From Xiheimicrobium sp033763395 (GTDB lineage Bacteria; Myxococcota; Myxococcia; Myxococcales; Myxococcaceae): a stretch of DNA of 64,000 nt. Positions within the stretch are counted from its first letter, which is position 1, and every line of letters starts with the position of its first letter. Of this stretch, positions 17,448-26,554 are shown piece by piece. The stretch covers positions 1-64,000 of the forward strand of contig JANRKQ010000241.1 in NCBI GenBank assembly GCA_033763395.1, given 5' to 3'. The translations under genes and the position numbers were made by a program. Under the pieces are notes generated by a model, which saw nothing but the letters and a program-made list of their open reading frames with translations, was not told the DNA's origin and did not search any database.

Positions 17448-17511
17448 CCGTGACGCGGAGTCCTCTTTCTCACGCGCCGAGAATCGCAGAGCCTGTCTCC
17501 GGGGAGTCATC

Positions 17512-20500
17512 ATGGCGAGGACTGATCAAGCAGCTGCCGCGGCCGCACGCGCGCGAGCCGAGGCGCAACGCCGGCGGGCCGAGGAGGCCAAACGTCGAGC
17601 GGACGAGGCCCGGCAGAAGGCCGCCCAGGCGGCTCAGCAGAAGGCGCTCCAGGCCGAGCGTGCGGGCGCGCGCGCGGTGGCGAAGACGGAGCGGCTCGGC
17701 ATCTCGGCGAGCGCGAAGGGGAAAGGGTTCAAGACGTCGGACGAGCTGTCGACGGGCCGGGGCGCGGCGCTGCGCGACAGCGTGCTGCGCACCACCGGCG
17801 GCACCTCAACGGCCGAGCGCGTGTCGTCGAGCGCGCCGCGCTTCTCCATCACCCAGCTTCGCGCGGCGCAGAAGTCAGGAACGCTGCCGACGCCTGAGTC
17901 GTTGCGCGCCCTCCAGACGACGGACGTCGCGCCGGCCACTCCATCGGTCGCAGCGGCGGGGCAGACGGGCGCCATCGACGCGCGCGTGCGCGCCGCCGTG
18001 GACGGGGCCTTGTCCACCCGCGCGACCGACACGCAGCGCCAGCAGGCGTACGAGGCGGTGAAGGCGTCGGTCGAGAAGCTCGGTGGGCTGGGAGACGCCG
18101 GCATCACCGCCGAGGCCCTGCCTGCGCACGCCCGCGAGGTGCTCCGGGCGCAGGGCCTGCCCACGGCCGCCTCGAGCGAGGCGGTGGAGTCCGCCGTCGA
18201 CCTCGTGCTGGGAGACGACGCCACGCCCGCGCAACGTCGCCAGGCCCTCGAGCGCGTGCAGGCCTACGTCGACGAGGTGGGTGGCGTGGGTGACTCGGGC
18301 ATCACCGCCGAGGCGCTGCCGGAGCGCGCGGCCGAGCTGCTGGAGGCGGCCGGCCTCCCGGTGGTGGCGCAGGCCGAGGTGCGCGACGTCGTCGACGCAC
18401 AGCTCAGCCCCGACGCCACGCCCGCCCAGCGGCGAGAGGCCTGGGAGCGCGCGCAGACGTACCTCGACGAGGTGGGTGGCTTCGGCGACGCAGGCATCAC
18501 GCGCGAGGCCTTCCCCGGGCGCGTGGCGGAGCTGCTCCGCGAGGCCGACCTGCCCTCCGTGGCCAGCGCGCGCGCCGACGACGTGCGCCGCGCGGCCGAG
18601 ACGGGCGACACGCAGGCCGTCATCGACGCGCTCGACGCGGCCTCCGAGGGCCTCACGCCGGAGCAACGCACCGCGCTCCTCACCGAGCTCGAGCCCGTGC
18701 TCGAGGACGTCGCGGCCGACCTGCAGGCGCGCCTCACGAAGCCGCCGGCGCACAGCGGCGAAGCGCACCTGGCCAACGCCGCGGCGCGAGAGGCGGCCGA
18801 CTTCACCGACGCGCTCTTCCGCGCCGCCGATGGCGCCACCCCGGCCGGCACCGAGGCCGCCGCGCGGGCGCTCGCCGCGGGCTTCCCCAGCGGCGGCCAC
18901 GACGCCCTCTCGGACGCCATCGAGCGCAACGTCGCCGAGGGCCGCGCGCCGGCGCTGGCGGGCGCCCTGGGCACGACGTTGACGGCGTTGGGGAAGACCG
19001 CCGCCGCCGAGTCCGTCGGCGCCGCGTCGGTGAAGGGCCTCGAGGGTGCCACCGAGACCGCGAAGTCGGCCCGCGAGGCGCTCGCCGAACACGAGCAGAT
19101 GCTCGCTTCTGACCTCGCTGCCCTCGGGCCAGCGCTCACGCCGGAGCAGCGGCAGGCCTACACCGAGGCGTTCTGGAAGGACCCCGACCACAAGGCCGTG
19201 CTGGACGCGTCGAACGCAGCGGCAGACGCGCTGGCCGAGACGCTCGAGGCCACCGACGTCGAGCGCCTCGCCGCGCAGGGTGGTGACGCGGCGAAGGCCA
19301 CCTTCGAAGCGTACGAGGTGCTCGCCCAGTCGACGGCGCACGCGTCTGAGGCGCTCGAGTTCGTCGAGACGCTGGGCCGCTCGCCGCAGCTCCTCGAGGC
19401 GATGCGGGCTGAGCTCGGCGACGACTTCGACACGCGGCTCCAGGAAGGCCTGGTCGCGCCCGCGCTCCAGCACGCTCAGTCGGCGGCGCTCGCCGAGGCC
19501 CTCGAGTCGGACGACCCCGGGGCGCTCGACGCCGCGCTGGCCGGGTTCCAGGCCTCCATCGACCGCCTGGGGCAGGTGGCCGACACGTTGAATCTGCCGG
19601 CGTCCGTGCGGGAGCTCGGCGCAGGCGTCGCGGCCCTGCGCGCGGGCGACGTCGACGCGGCGAGCGCGGCGGCCGAGCGCATGACGCAGTCTGGAGACGC
19701 GCTCACCGGTCCCCTCAAGGGCATGTTGGTGGCCGTCGGGCTCGTGCAGGCAGGCCATGGCGCCATCAGCGAGCCGGGCCTCGAGTCGTTCCTGAGGCTC
19801 GCCGACGCGGGCGTCGGCGCCACCAGCACCGCGCTCAACGTGCTCGCCGACGCGGGCAAGGTGTCGACGGCGGCGGCCGAAGGCTTCGCGAAGTTCGCGG
19901 GGCGGCTGGCGCCGGGCATCTCGCTCGTCCTCAACGGCAAGCAGTTCGTCGACGAGTTCGCCGCGCTCCAGCGAGACGGGAACGCGGGCGACGTCATCAA
20001 GCTGTTTGGCACCGGCATCAACGTCATCGGCGACATCGCGGGCCTGGTGCCCATCGCCGGCACCGCGGTCGACGTGGGCCTCACCGTCATCGGCACCTTC
20101 GTGCACACGGTGGGCGACCTCATCGACACCGTCATCACCGGCAACCGGGAACGGGACGCGCTGGAGGCGGAGCGGCGCGAGCTGTTGACGGCCGCCGGCG
20201 TCTCGTCGGCCGACGTGGAGCTGCTGCTCGAGTCTCCGGGCACGCCGGGCGCGTTGAGCGCGTCCGGGCTGACGCCCTCGCAGGTGAAGGACGTGATGCG
20301 CAAGCTCGACGCCGACGGCATGGCGGGAGAGCTCGCGTACATCGCGCTCGACGTCGGGGCCGCGCATGGGCTCACCGGCCAGGCGCTGCTCGACCTCGTC
20401 GACGACCTCACCGACCCGGCCATCGCCGAGCGGCTCGAGCGCGAGGGCGTGGCCTTCAACTACCCGCTGGGGATTCGGGACATCACCGAGGGCGGGCTCG

Positions 20501-20673
20501 AGGGCGAGTCGCTCAGCTACGCCATCGAAGGCGCGAGGCTGGGCTTCATGCACATTCTCGAGACGGTGGCGCCCGAGGTGGCCGACGCCTGGCGCGCGCG
20601 GCTCGAGGGCGCGGGCGAGTTCACCTTCAACTCGCAGTGGTTCACCGGCGTCGAGTCGCAGCGCGGCCTCTGA
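17512..20673 (+). CDS. Large Ala-rich repeat protein with glycine-rich hydrophobic segment
   Basis: A 1053-residue protein from ATG 17512 (GGGGAG upstream). No signal peptide. Residues 1-60 form a highly charged Ala/Arg/Glu coiled coil. About 153-348 are three tandem 65-residue repeats, each with D-A-T-P-A-Q-R-R, D-E-V-G-G-x-G-D-x-G-I-T and a final L-P. A long Ala-rich helical stretch follows. Near residues 780-890 is a hydrophobic Gly/Ile/Val-rich region (A-G-R-L-A-P-G-I-S-L-V-L through V-I-G-D-I-A-G-L-V-P-I-A-G-T-A-V-D-V-G-L) able to form a membrane hairpin. The final part carries another helical module with L-T-P-S-Q-V-K-D-V. It resembles the protein at 26555-27931. No known family recognised; a membrane-inserting effector or scaffold are both possible. 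Confidence 0.85.
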   Translation: MARTDQAAAAAARARAEAQRRRAEEAKRRADEARQKAAQAAQQKALQAERAGARAVAKTERLGISASAKGKGFKTSDELSTGRGAALRDSVLRTTGGTSTAERVSSSAPRFSITQLRAAQKSGTLPTPESLRALQTTDVAPATPSVAAAGQTGAIDARVRAAVDGALSTRATDTQRQQAYEAVKASVEKLGGLGDAGITAEALPAHAREVLRAQGLPTAASSEAVESAVDLVLGDDATPAQRRQALERVQAYVDEVGGVGDSGITAEALPERAAELLEAAGLPVVAQAEVRDVVDAQLSPDATPAQRREAWERAQTYLDEVGGFGDAGITREAFPGRVAELLREADLPSVASARADDVRRAAETGDTQAVIDALDAASEGLTPEQRTALLTELEPVLEDVAADLQARLTKPPAHSGEAHLANAAAREAADFTDALFRAADGATPAGTEAAARALAAGFPSGGHDALSDAIERNVAEGRAPALAGALGTTLTALGKTAAAESVGAASVKGLEGATETAKSAREALAEHEQMLASDLAALGPALTPEQRQAYTEAFWKDPDHKAVLDASNAAADALAETLEATDVERLAAQGGDAAKATFEAYEVLAQSTAHASEALEFVETLGRSPQLLEAMRAELGDDFDTRLQEGLVAPALQHAQSAALAEALESDDPGALDAALAGFQASIDRLGQVADTLNLPASVRELGAGVAALRAGDVDAASAAAERMTQSGDALTGPLKGMLVAVGLVQAGHGAISEPGLESFLRLADAGVGATSTALNVLADAGKVSTAAAEGFAKFAGRLAPGISLVLNGKQFVDEFAALQRDGNAGDVIKLFGTGINVIGDIAGLVPIAGTAVDVGLTVIGTFVHTVGDLIDTVITGNRERDALEAERRELLTAAGVSSADVELLLESPGTPGALSASGLTPSQVKDVMRKLDADGMAGELAYIALDVGAAHGLTGQALLDLVDDLTDPAIAERLEREGVAFNYPLGIRDITEGGLEGESLSYAIEGARLGFMHILETVAPEVADAWRARLEGAGEFTFNSQWFTGVESQRGL
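17968..18555 (+). repeat. Three tandem 65-66-codon repeats inside the large Ala-rich protein
   Basis: Units end at about 18162, 18360 and 18555. Shared protein core: an acidic helix, D-x-T-x-x-Q-R-(R/Q), a second helix, G-x-G-D-x-G-I-T-x-E-A-(L/F)-P, then an E-(L/V)-L-R/E-x-A helix ending L-P. DNA similarity is highest between the second and third units, consistent with recent duplication. Confidence 0.75.
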
Positions 20674-20761
20674 GGGGGCCGAGGTGACGTTGGCCGCGGG
20701 GCCGTCATCGTCGTGGAGGGGCCTTCCCACCAACCGGTGACCTCCGGCAGGGTGCGCCGCC

Positions 20762-21907
20762 ATGACGTTCTCCCGCTGCCTGGTGGTGTCCTTGTTGGCG
20801 TGTTCCTCGTGTGGCCGCGTGGCCCCCGAGGGGCCTGACGCCAGCGTGCCCGAGGCCGCCGACGGCTCCACGCCCAGCGACTCGGCCGACGCGAGCATCG
20901 GCACTGACGCGGGGCTCCCCGAAGACGCGGGGACGCCAGACGACGCGGGCCCCTCCCTCGACGGCGGCGCCCCCGACGCGAGCATCACCGATGCCGGAGG
21001 CCCGTTCGACGCGGGCCAGCCCCCGAGCGACGGTGGCCTGCGCGTGCCTCCACCGTTCCCCACCTACGCCGGCACCTGCCCGACGCTCGTGAGCGCGCCG
21101 CTCGCGATGAACGCCCGCAACCGCGCCTTCATGTCCCGCGGGGACGCGCGCGAGTTCCTCTTGCTGGTGCCGCCCACCTACGCGCCTGGCCGCCGCTACC
21201 CGGTCGTCTTCGGCTACCACTGGCTCAACGCCTCGGCGAACAGCGTGGTGCGCGACGCCCAGCTCGAGTCCGCCGTCGCCCAGTACGACTTCATCGCCGT
21301 GGTGCCCGAGAACCTCGAGACGCGCGGCATGTCGGCGTACCGGTTCAACTGGCCGTTCGTCGAGACGATGTTCGCGCCGAAGGAGCTCGGCTTCTTCGAA
21401 GACCTGCTCGCCTGCGTCTCGCAGCAATTCACCATCGACCCCGCGCGCGTGCATGTCTTCGGCGCCAGCGCCGGCGGCTTGTGGACGGCGTACCTGTCGA
21501 CGACGCCCGCGGTGAACCGGGTGGCCTCGGTGCTCACCATCTCGGGAGGCCTCGGCGAAGAGAACCTCACTGGCCTGTGGCGCACCGACTTCGTGCCTCA
21601 GCCCAACAAGTTCCCCGCGCTGGTGGTGTGGGGCGGCTCGACGGACTTCTTCATCTTGAACTTCGACCGCGCCTCGCGCCGCTACCGGGACGCGCTCCGC
21701 CAGGACTCGCACTTCGTCGCGCAGTGCGTGCACTCGTCCGGCCACGGCATTCCGCCGTTCCAGCAGCCGGCCGATGGAGGCACGAAGTTCGCTCCCTTCT
21801 GGGAGTTCTTCCGCGACCACCCGTACGGCCTGCCGCCGAACGCGAGCCCGTACCGGCAGACGGGCCTGCCGCCGTCGTTCCCCTCGCTGTGCAGCGTCGT
21901 GCCCTGA
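20762..21907 (+). CDS. Lipoprotein alpha/beta-hydrolase (esterase/PHB depolymerase-like)
   Basis: A 381-residue lipoprotein. The signal (MTFSRCLVVSLLACSSCG) offers two Cys; S-S-C at Cys17 fits a lipobox best. An 80-residue Asp-Ala-Gly-Pro linker, typical for myxobacterial surface lipoproteins, leads to an alpha/beta-hydrolase domain. The nucleophile elbow is G-A-S-A-G-G, the oxyanion side is V-V-F-G-Y-H-W, a late Asp lies in W-G-G-S-T-D, and the catalytic His in S-S-G-H-G-I-P. This matches the LpqC/feruloyl-esterase/PHB-depolymerase group. It probably cleaves ester bonds of an extracellular polymer; substrate unknown. It begins 88 bp after the large Ala-rich protein gene. Confidence 0.85.
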   Translation: MTFSRCLVVSLLACSSCGRVAPEGPDASVPEAADGSTPSDSADASIGTDAGLPEDAGTPDDAGPSLDGGAPDASITDAGGPFDAGQPPSDGGLRVPPPFPTYAGTCPTLVSAPLAMNARNRAFMSRGDAREFLLLVPPTYAPGRRYPVVFGYHWLNASANSVVRDAQLESAVAQYDFIAVVPENLETRGMSAYRFNWPFVETMFAPKELGFFEDLLACVSQQFTIDPARVHVFGASAGGLWTAYLSTTPAVNRVASVLTISGGLGEENLTGLWRTDFVPQPNKFPALVVWGGSTDFFILNFDRASRRYRDALRQDSHFVAQCVHSSGHGIPPFQQPADGGTKFAPFWEFFRDHPYGLPPNASPYRQTGLPPSFPSLCSVVP

Positions 21908-22096
21908 AATGAGCGCGATGCACAGCGGTGAGCGCCGGTCGCAACTCGCCTCGAGAAACTCCAACTGGTCGAGTCGGGCGTGGAGGGAACTCGTCGCTTC
22001 GGCCCCCGACCTGGCCGCCTGAAGCGGTCCCGAGAAGATCGACCCTCCGCGCGCGGGCCCTGCTACACCGCTGGCTCCTGAGAGGCGGGGAGCCAC

Positions 22097-25000
22097 ATGA
22101 CACGACGGTTGGTGCTCGGAGCGCTGGTGGCCGTCTGTTCGTCGTGTCTCGACCTGGCCGTTCCGAAGCCAGCCGGCCCGGGGACGATTCAAGGCACCCT
22201 CGTGGTGGCGCTCACCGGCCGGCCCGGGGTTCAGCCAGCGCCAGGAGCGAAGGCGCTCGTCCTCGGCGCGGGCCTCGAAGCCCTGGCTGATGGTGAGGGG
22301 CGCTTCAACGTGACCGGCGTGACGTCGTCGAGCGGCCGGTTGCTCCTCTCGTCGGACTCGAACGGCGACGGAAAGCCCGAGCGTCAGCGCCTCGTCTCGC
22401 TCGCGGCCATCGGCGCCAGACCCGGGCGTGACGTGTTCGTCGGGCAGATCGCACTGTCCGTCAATGGCGCCATTCGTGGGCGCGTCGTCCGCGAGGGCGT
22501 CGTCGGCCCGGGAGGCCTCGGTGGTACGACCGTCTTCATCCCCGGCGGCACGTGGAACACGCGGACGGGTGACGACGGCTCGTACGTGCTCGGCGACCTG
22601 CCCGAGGGCGCGTTTCAGGTGGCGTTCTTCGAGCCGGGCTTCGAGCCAGCGTCGCTCGAGACTTCGCTCGGCCCCGCCGAAGACAAGACGCTGCCCACCG
22701 TTCGCCTCACGCCTGGAACGAGCGCGCCTGCGTCCGTCAAGGGACAGGTGCGGACGGTCACCGGCCCAGCAGCCGACGCGACGGCGCGCCTCCGCGGCGC
22801 TGCAGGTGAGCGTGCGCTTCCCGTCGATGCCGAGGGCCGGTTCACTGCGACCGGGCTGCCGGTCGGGCTGTACTCGTTCGCCTTCGAGCGCCCCGGGTCG
22901 ATTGGGGTGAGCTTGATCAACGTCCTGCTGCCTCCGGGCGAGACCGACTTCGGTGCCATCACCCTCGCGGACGGCACGACGCGGCCCATCGCGCTCGTCG
23001 ACACGCCACCGTTCGATGGAGGCGTCGGAGCCGGTGGCGGCAGCGCGGGCGGCGCAGCGGGAGGGAGCGCGGGCGGGAGCGCCGGCGGCGTCGCGGGCGG
23101 CGCGGCTGGAGGAAGCGCAGGTGGCAGCGCCGGCGGCGTTGGAGGCGGGACGACGGGCGGCATGGCCGGCGGGAGCGCGGGCGGCTCGGTCGACGCGGGC
23201 GTGGTGCCGGTCGCGGTGGCCTCGGGGCCGGCCTTCGTCGCGGCGAACTCGATGGTCACCGTCACGGGCGTCGCCAGCACGGGCCTCTTTCCGCTCACCT
23301 ACCGTTGGACGCAGCGGACCGGCCCGCCGGTGATGCTGACCCCGAATGACTCGTTCATGGCGCAGACGACCTTCGTGGCGCCAGCGGTCGGCAACGTCGT
23401 CGAGCTCTCGCTCGTGGTGGTCGACCAGCTCGGGGTCAGCAGCCTGCCGTCCGTCGTCCGCGTGGGCGTCGGTGGACCGCCGGTGGCCCGCTTCGTCCCC
23501 GACGGCGGGCTCGTCGCTGGCGGCCAGTTGCTCACGCTCACCTCGACGTCCTTCGACGACGCCGGCCTCCCCATCATCGGCTACGACTGGCAGCTCGTGG
23601 CGGGCTCGGGCGGCGTCCTCACGGTCGATGGCGGCGCCGCGACGTGGCGCGCGCCCGCCGTCGCCTTCGGGGCCGTCGATGAGCTGGGCGGCGTGAGCCT
23701 GTCGGTCACCAACTCCATCGGGGTGCGCTCGAACACGTTCTCCCAGCTCTGGACGGTGCGAGGCGCAAACCCCAACAACTGGAGCCTCGACGCCGGCGTC
23801 GCCTCGCCGATTGCCGTGGGCCGGCCAACCCCGACGGTGGTGCTCCGCTCGGCGGTCTCGACCTCGGTGGCGCTGCCGCAGGTCTCGCTCGCGTGGAGCT
23901 GCACCCCGTCGATGCCGCTCGTCGGCGCCACCCTCGCCGCGCCACAGTTCATCGCGCCCGTCGTCGTCGGCGCCGAGGTGCCGGTCACCTGCCAGGTCGT
24001 CGCGACGGGCCAGGCGCCGCTCGACCCGCCCATGCTGTCGAGGTCCGTCGCGTTCGTCTTGCGCGACGCCGCCGACCCGCAGCTCGTCAGCGCGACGCTC
24101 GAGCTCTCGCGCGCGAAGCCGTTCGGTTTCCAGGTCACCGGCGACGAGCGCCTGTCGTCGGGCACTTCGACGGGGGGCTGCTCGTCGACGGTCCCGCTCG
24201 TGGTCGGGCGCTCGGTGATGTTCGGCTATCGGAACGCGGCGACGGCGCTGGCGACGTGCGCCCCGGTGACGGTCTCGCTCTCAGATACCGTGCCTGCCCC
24301 CAACACCAACACCTCACCGGCGCTCCCAGTCGGGCCGTCGAACAACACCGTGGCGCAGTTCCTGTGGACCGGGCCGTTCGAGTCCACCGACACCTTCGAT
24401 GACCCGCGCCCGCTGGTCGTCAGCCTTGGCGTGCTCCCCGAAGCCAGGCAGGAGCTCTTCGGCGTCGACCCGGCGATGACGCCCGGGTTCGAGCTCGTCG
24501 CCACGCAGGGCGGCCAGCTCCTTCGGTTCAGCGGCATCGACCTGTCTGCCCAGCCGACGTGCGCGCCGACCTGCCCCCTCACCTCGACGCCGGTGCTGTC
24601 TGGGCTTCCTCCTGGCGCCCCGCCTCGGCTCACCCGCGTGAGCTGGAGTGGCGCTGAGCTGCTGCTGGCCGCTGCGACCGACGGAGGCGTGGCTCCGGCG
24701 CTCGCCAGACGGAGCCCCACGGGCACCTGGTCGACCGCCGCCCTCACCGGTACGCCGGGGGTGTGGGACGACGAGCTCCACAGCGTGCGGGTGAGCGGCA
24801 CCGACGTGCTCGTCGACACCTGGAGCACCGACCTGCAGACCGTTCGACGGACCGAGGTCGCCGCGACCGGCCTCACACAGGTGTCGCAGGTCGAGAGCGC
24901 GCAGAACCGCGTCTTCATCGTCTCGGGCCCGACGAACCAGCTCATCGTGCGCGAGCGGAACGCGAGCCTCTTGACGTGGACCACTCGAATGACGGCCTTC

Positions 25001-25441
25001 TCGAACGTCAGCGGCATCTTCCTCGGTCCGGGCTTCGGGGCGGTGCAGTTCCTTGGCATCGAGCACGGCACACCCGCCTCGCTGACGGTGCTGCGCGTCG
25101 ACCCGCCGGGGTTCGGCAACGCGTACCCGATTGGAGTCGTCGAGGGCTTCGACGTCCTCACCTTCGGGAACACGAGCTTCCTGGTCTCGAGCGCCGGTGG
25201 TGACGTGCGCTTCAGGGCGGTGCGCGCCGACCCCCTGTCGGGTGGCTCGGGCTTCAGCGACTTTGGAGGCCCGCCACGCTCCGGCTTCTCGCCGCCCTTC
25301 CCGGTGATGCTCGACGCGACGCCCGCGTGCGAGGCGGCCTGGCCACGCTTCACCTTCGTCAATGAGGCGTTGGTCATCACCTGGCAGGAGCGCTGCGCGC
25401 CTGCGACCCGGTGGAAGGTCATGGCGCGGGTGCTGCGCTGA
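22097..25441 (+). CDS. Large surface lipoprotein with CarboxypepD_reg-like domains and Gly/Ser/Ala linker
   Basis: A 1114-residue protein starting at ATG 22097 (GGGGAG eight bases upstream). Lipoprotein signal ends S-S-C at Cys17. Residues about 28-300 contain three carboxypeptidase-regulatory-like beta sandwiches (G-T-I-Q-G-T-L-V, G-A-I-R-G-R-V-V, S-V-K-G-Q-V-R-T, each ending near G-x-F-x-x-x-G-L/V). Then comes a 57-residue GGSAGG-type linker, followed by PKD/Ig-like repeats (T-Y-R-W-T-Q-R-T-G, Y-D-W-Q-L-V-A-G-S-G) and a beta-rich C-terminal half. No catalytic motif seen. Likely an adhesin or polysaccharide-associated cell-surface protein. Confidence 0.82.
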   Translation: MTRRLVLGALVAVCSSCLDLAVPKPAGPGTIQGTLVVALTGRPGVQPAPGAKALVLGAGLEALADGEGRFNVTGVTSSSGRLLLSSDSNGDGKPERQRLVSLAAIGARPGRDVFVGQIALSVNGAIRGRVVREGVVGPGGLGGTTVFIPGGTWNTRTGDDGSYVLGDLPEGAFQVAFFEPGFEPASLETSLGPAEDKTLPTVRLTPGTSAPASVKGQVRTVTGPAADATARLRGAAGERALPVDAEGRFTATGLPVGLYSFAFERPGSIGVSLINVLLPPGETDFGAITLADGTTRPIALVDTPPFDGGVGAGGGSAGGAAGGSAGGSAGGVAGGAAGGSAGGSAGGVGGGTTGGMAGGSAGGSVDAGVVPVAVASGPAFVAANSMVTVTGVASTGLFPLTYRWTQRTGPPVMLTPNDSFMAQTTFVAPAVGNVVELSLVVVDQLGVSSLPSVVRVGVGGPPVARFVPDGGLVAGGQLLTLTSTSFDDAGLPIIGYDWQLVAGSGGVLTVDGGAATWRAPAVAFGAVDELGGVSLSVTNSIGVRSNTFSQLWTVRGANPNNWSLDAGVASPIAVGRPTPTVVLRSAVSTSVALPQVSLAWSCTPSMPLVGATLAAPQFIAPVVVGAEVPVTCQVVATGQAPLDPPMLSRSVAFVLRDAADPQLVSATLELSRAKPFGFQVTGDERLSSGTSTGGCSSTVPLVVGRSVMFGYRNAATALATCAPVTVSLSDTVPAPNTNTSPALPVGPSNNTVAQFLWTGPFESTDTFDDPRPLVVSLGVLPEARQELFGVDPAMTPGFELVATQGGQLLRFSGIDLSAQPTCAPTCPLTSTPVLSGLPPGAPPRLTRVSWSGAELLLAAATDGGVAPALARRSPTGTWSTAALTGTPGVWDDELHSVRVSGTDVLVDTWSTDLQTVRRTEVAATGLTQVSQVESAQNRVFIVSGPTNQLIVRERNASLLTWTTRMTAFSNVSGIFLGPGFGAVQFLGIEHGTPASLTVLRVDPPGFGNAYPIGVVEGFDVLTFGNTSFLVSSAGGDVRFRAVRADPLSGGSGFSDFGGPPRSGFSPPFPVMLDATPACEAAWPRFTFVNEALVITWQERCAPATRWKVMARVLR
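23018..23189 (+). repeat. GGSAGG-coding low-complexity tract
   Basis: About 57 codons made of imperfect 12-bp units encoding G-G-S-A, G-G-A-A and G-G-V-A variants. It is an in-frame flexible linker; such tracts can expand or contract by slippage. Confidence 0.85.
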
Positions 25442-25539
25442 GCGGCGACCCCCGGCGTGGCGTCGTGCCCTGACGGAACGGCCTCGTGTCGTGCACGGCC
25501 CATGTCACGGCCGTCGCGGTGTGCTCGTCTGACCTGCAC

Positions 25540-26433
25540 ATGGACCCGTTCGAAGCCCATCGCCGGAGGCTGCTGACGCTGGCCTACCGTCTGCTCGGCT
25601 CGTGGAGTGACGCCGAAGACGTCGTGCAGGAAGCGCACCTCGCGTTCTCACGCCAGCCGGCCGGCAGCCTCGACAGCCCTGGCGCGTGGCTCGAGCGGGT
25701 GGTGACGAACCGCTGCCTCGACCAGCTCAAGAGCGCGCGCAGCCAGCGAGAGACGTACGTCGGCCCCTGGCTGCCCGAGCCCGTCGTCAGCGAGGCGCTG
25801 GTGGCGTCGCCCGTCGACGTCGAGGGCATCTCGGTCGCCTTCCTCGCCCTCCTCGAGCGCCTCTCACCGCTCGAGCGCGCCGTCTTCGTCCTCGCCGAGG
25901 CCTTCGACTACGCCCACCATGACATCGCCCGGGTGCTCGGCCGCGACGTGGCCGCGGTGCGACAGCTGCTCCACCGGGCGCGCGCCCACGTGCAGGCTGG
26001 CCGCCCACGCTTCGCGAAGGACGCCTCGGCCCACGAGGCGATGGTGACGCAGTTCCTCGGCGCGGTGATGCAGGGCGACGTGACGGGCCTCGAGCGGCTG
26101 CTGCGGCACGACGTCACCCTCACCACCGACGGCGGCGGGAAGGTGCGCGCGGCCCTCAAGGTGGTGCAGGGCGCCAACCGCGTCGCCCGCTTCTTCCTCG
26201 GTGTGGCGATGAAGCAGCCGCCCGACACGCGCCTCGAGCTGCGCAGCCTCAACGGGTGGCCCGCGGTGCTCGTGTACGTCGGTGACGCGCTGTCGTCGGT
26301 GCACCACTTCGAGACCGACGGGCACGTCATCGACGCCATTCGCTCGGTATCGAACCCCGACAAGCTCGCGGCGCTGAGACGGCAGGGCGTGTCAGGTGAC
26401 GTCGGGTCGAGCGCCGACCCGCGTCCGGCGTGA
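25540..26433 (+). CDS. ECF41-type RNA polymerase sigma factor with SnoaL-like extension
   Basis: A 297-residue sigma factor from ATG 25540; the 18 codons upstream in frame lack sigma-factor character. Sigma region 2 (E-A-H-R-R-R-L-L-T-L-A-Y-R-L-L-G) and region 4 (A-H-H-D-I-A-R-V-L-G) are present. The C-terminal NTF2/SnoaL-like domain follows. Three ECF41 group signatures are visible: W-L-P-E-P in the inter-domain linker, D-G-G-G-K in the extension, and N-P-D-K-L near the end. In this group the extension replaces an anti-sigma factor. The usual genetic partner, a carboxymuconolactone decarboxylase, oxidoreductase or epimerase (COE) gene, is not adjacent here. Confidence 0.92.
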   Translation: MDPFEAHRRRLLTLAYRLLGSWSDAEDVVQEAHLAFSRQPAGSLDSPGAWLERVVTNRCLDQLKSARSQRETYVGPWLPEPVVSEALVASPVDVEGISVAFLALLERLSPLERAVFVLAEAFDYAHHDIARVLGRDVAAVRQLLHRARAHVQAGRPRFAKDASAHEAMVTQFLGAVMQGDVTGLERLLRHDVTLTTDGGGKVRAALKVVQGANRVARFFLGVAMKQPPDTRLELRSLNGWPAVLVYVGDALSSVHHFETDGHVIDAIRSVSNPDKLAALRRQGVSGDVGSSADPRPA

Positions 26434-26554
26434 GCCTGGCCACCGCTCGAACACCTCGCCCCAAAGAGACGAGGAACTGCGGGTGCTTGCGTGTGCGTGC
26501 GACAACGTCGGGCCTCGCTCGTCGTTCACCAGGACTCTCTTGAAGGAGCCGGGC

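Noticed and set aside
17875..21063. 1062-codon minus-strand open frame
   Set aside because: Antisense to the large Ala-rich protein and the esterase lipoprotein genes; composition is that of a GC-rich shadow and it has no domain.
23018..23189. Possible CRISPR or satellite repeat
   Set aside because: Units are in-frame codons for a Gly/Ser/Ala linker without spacers.
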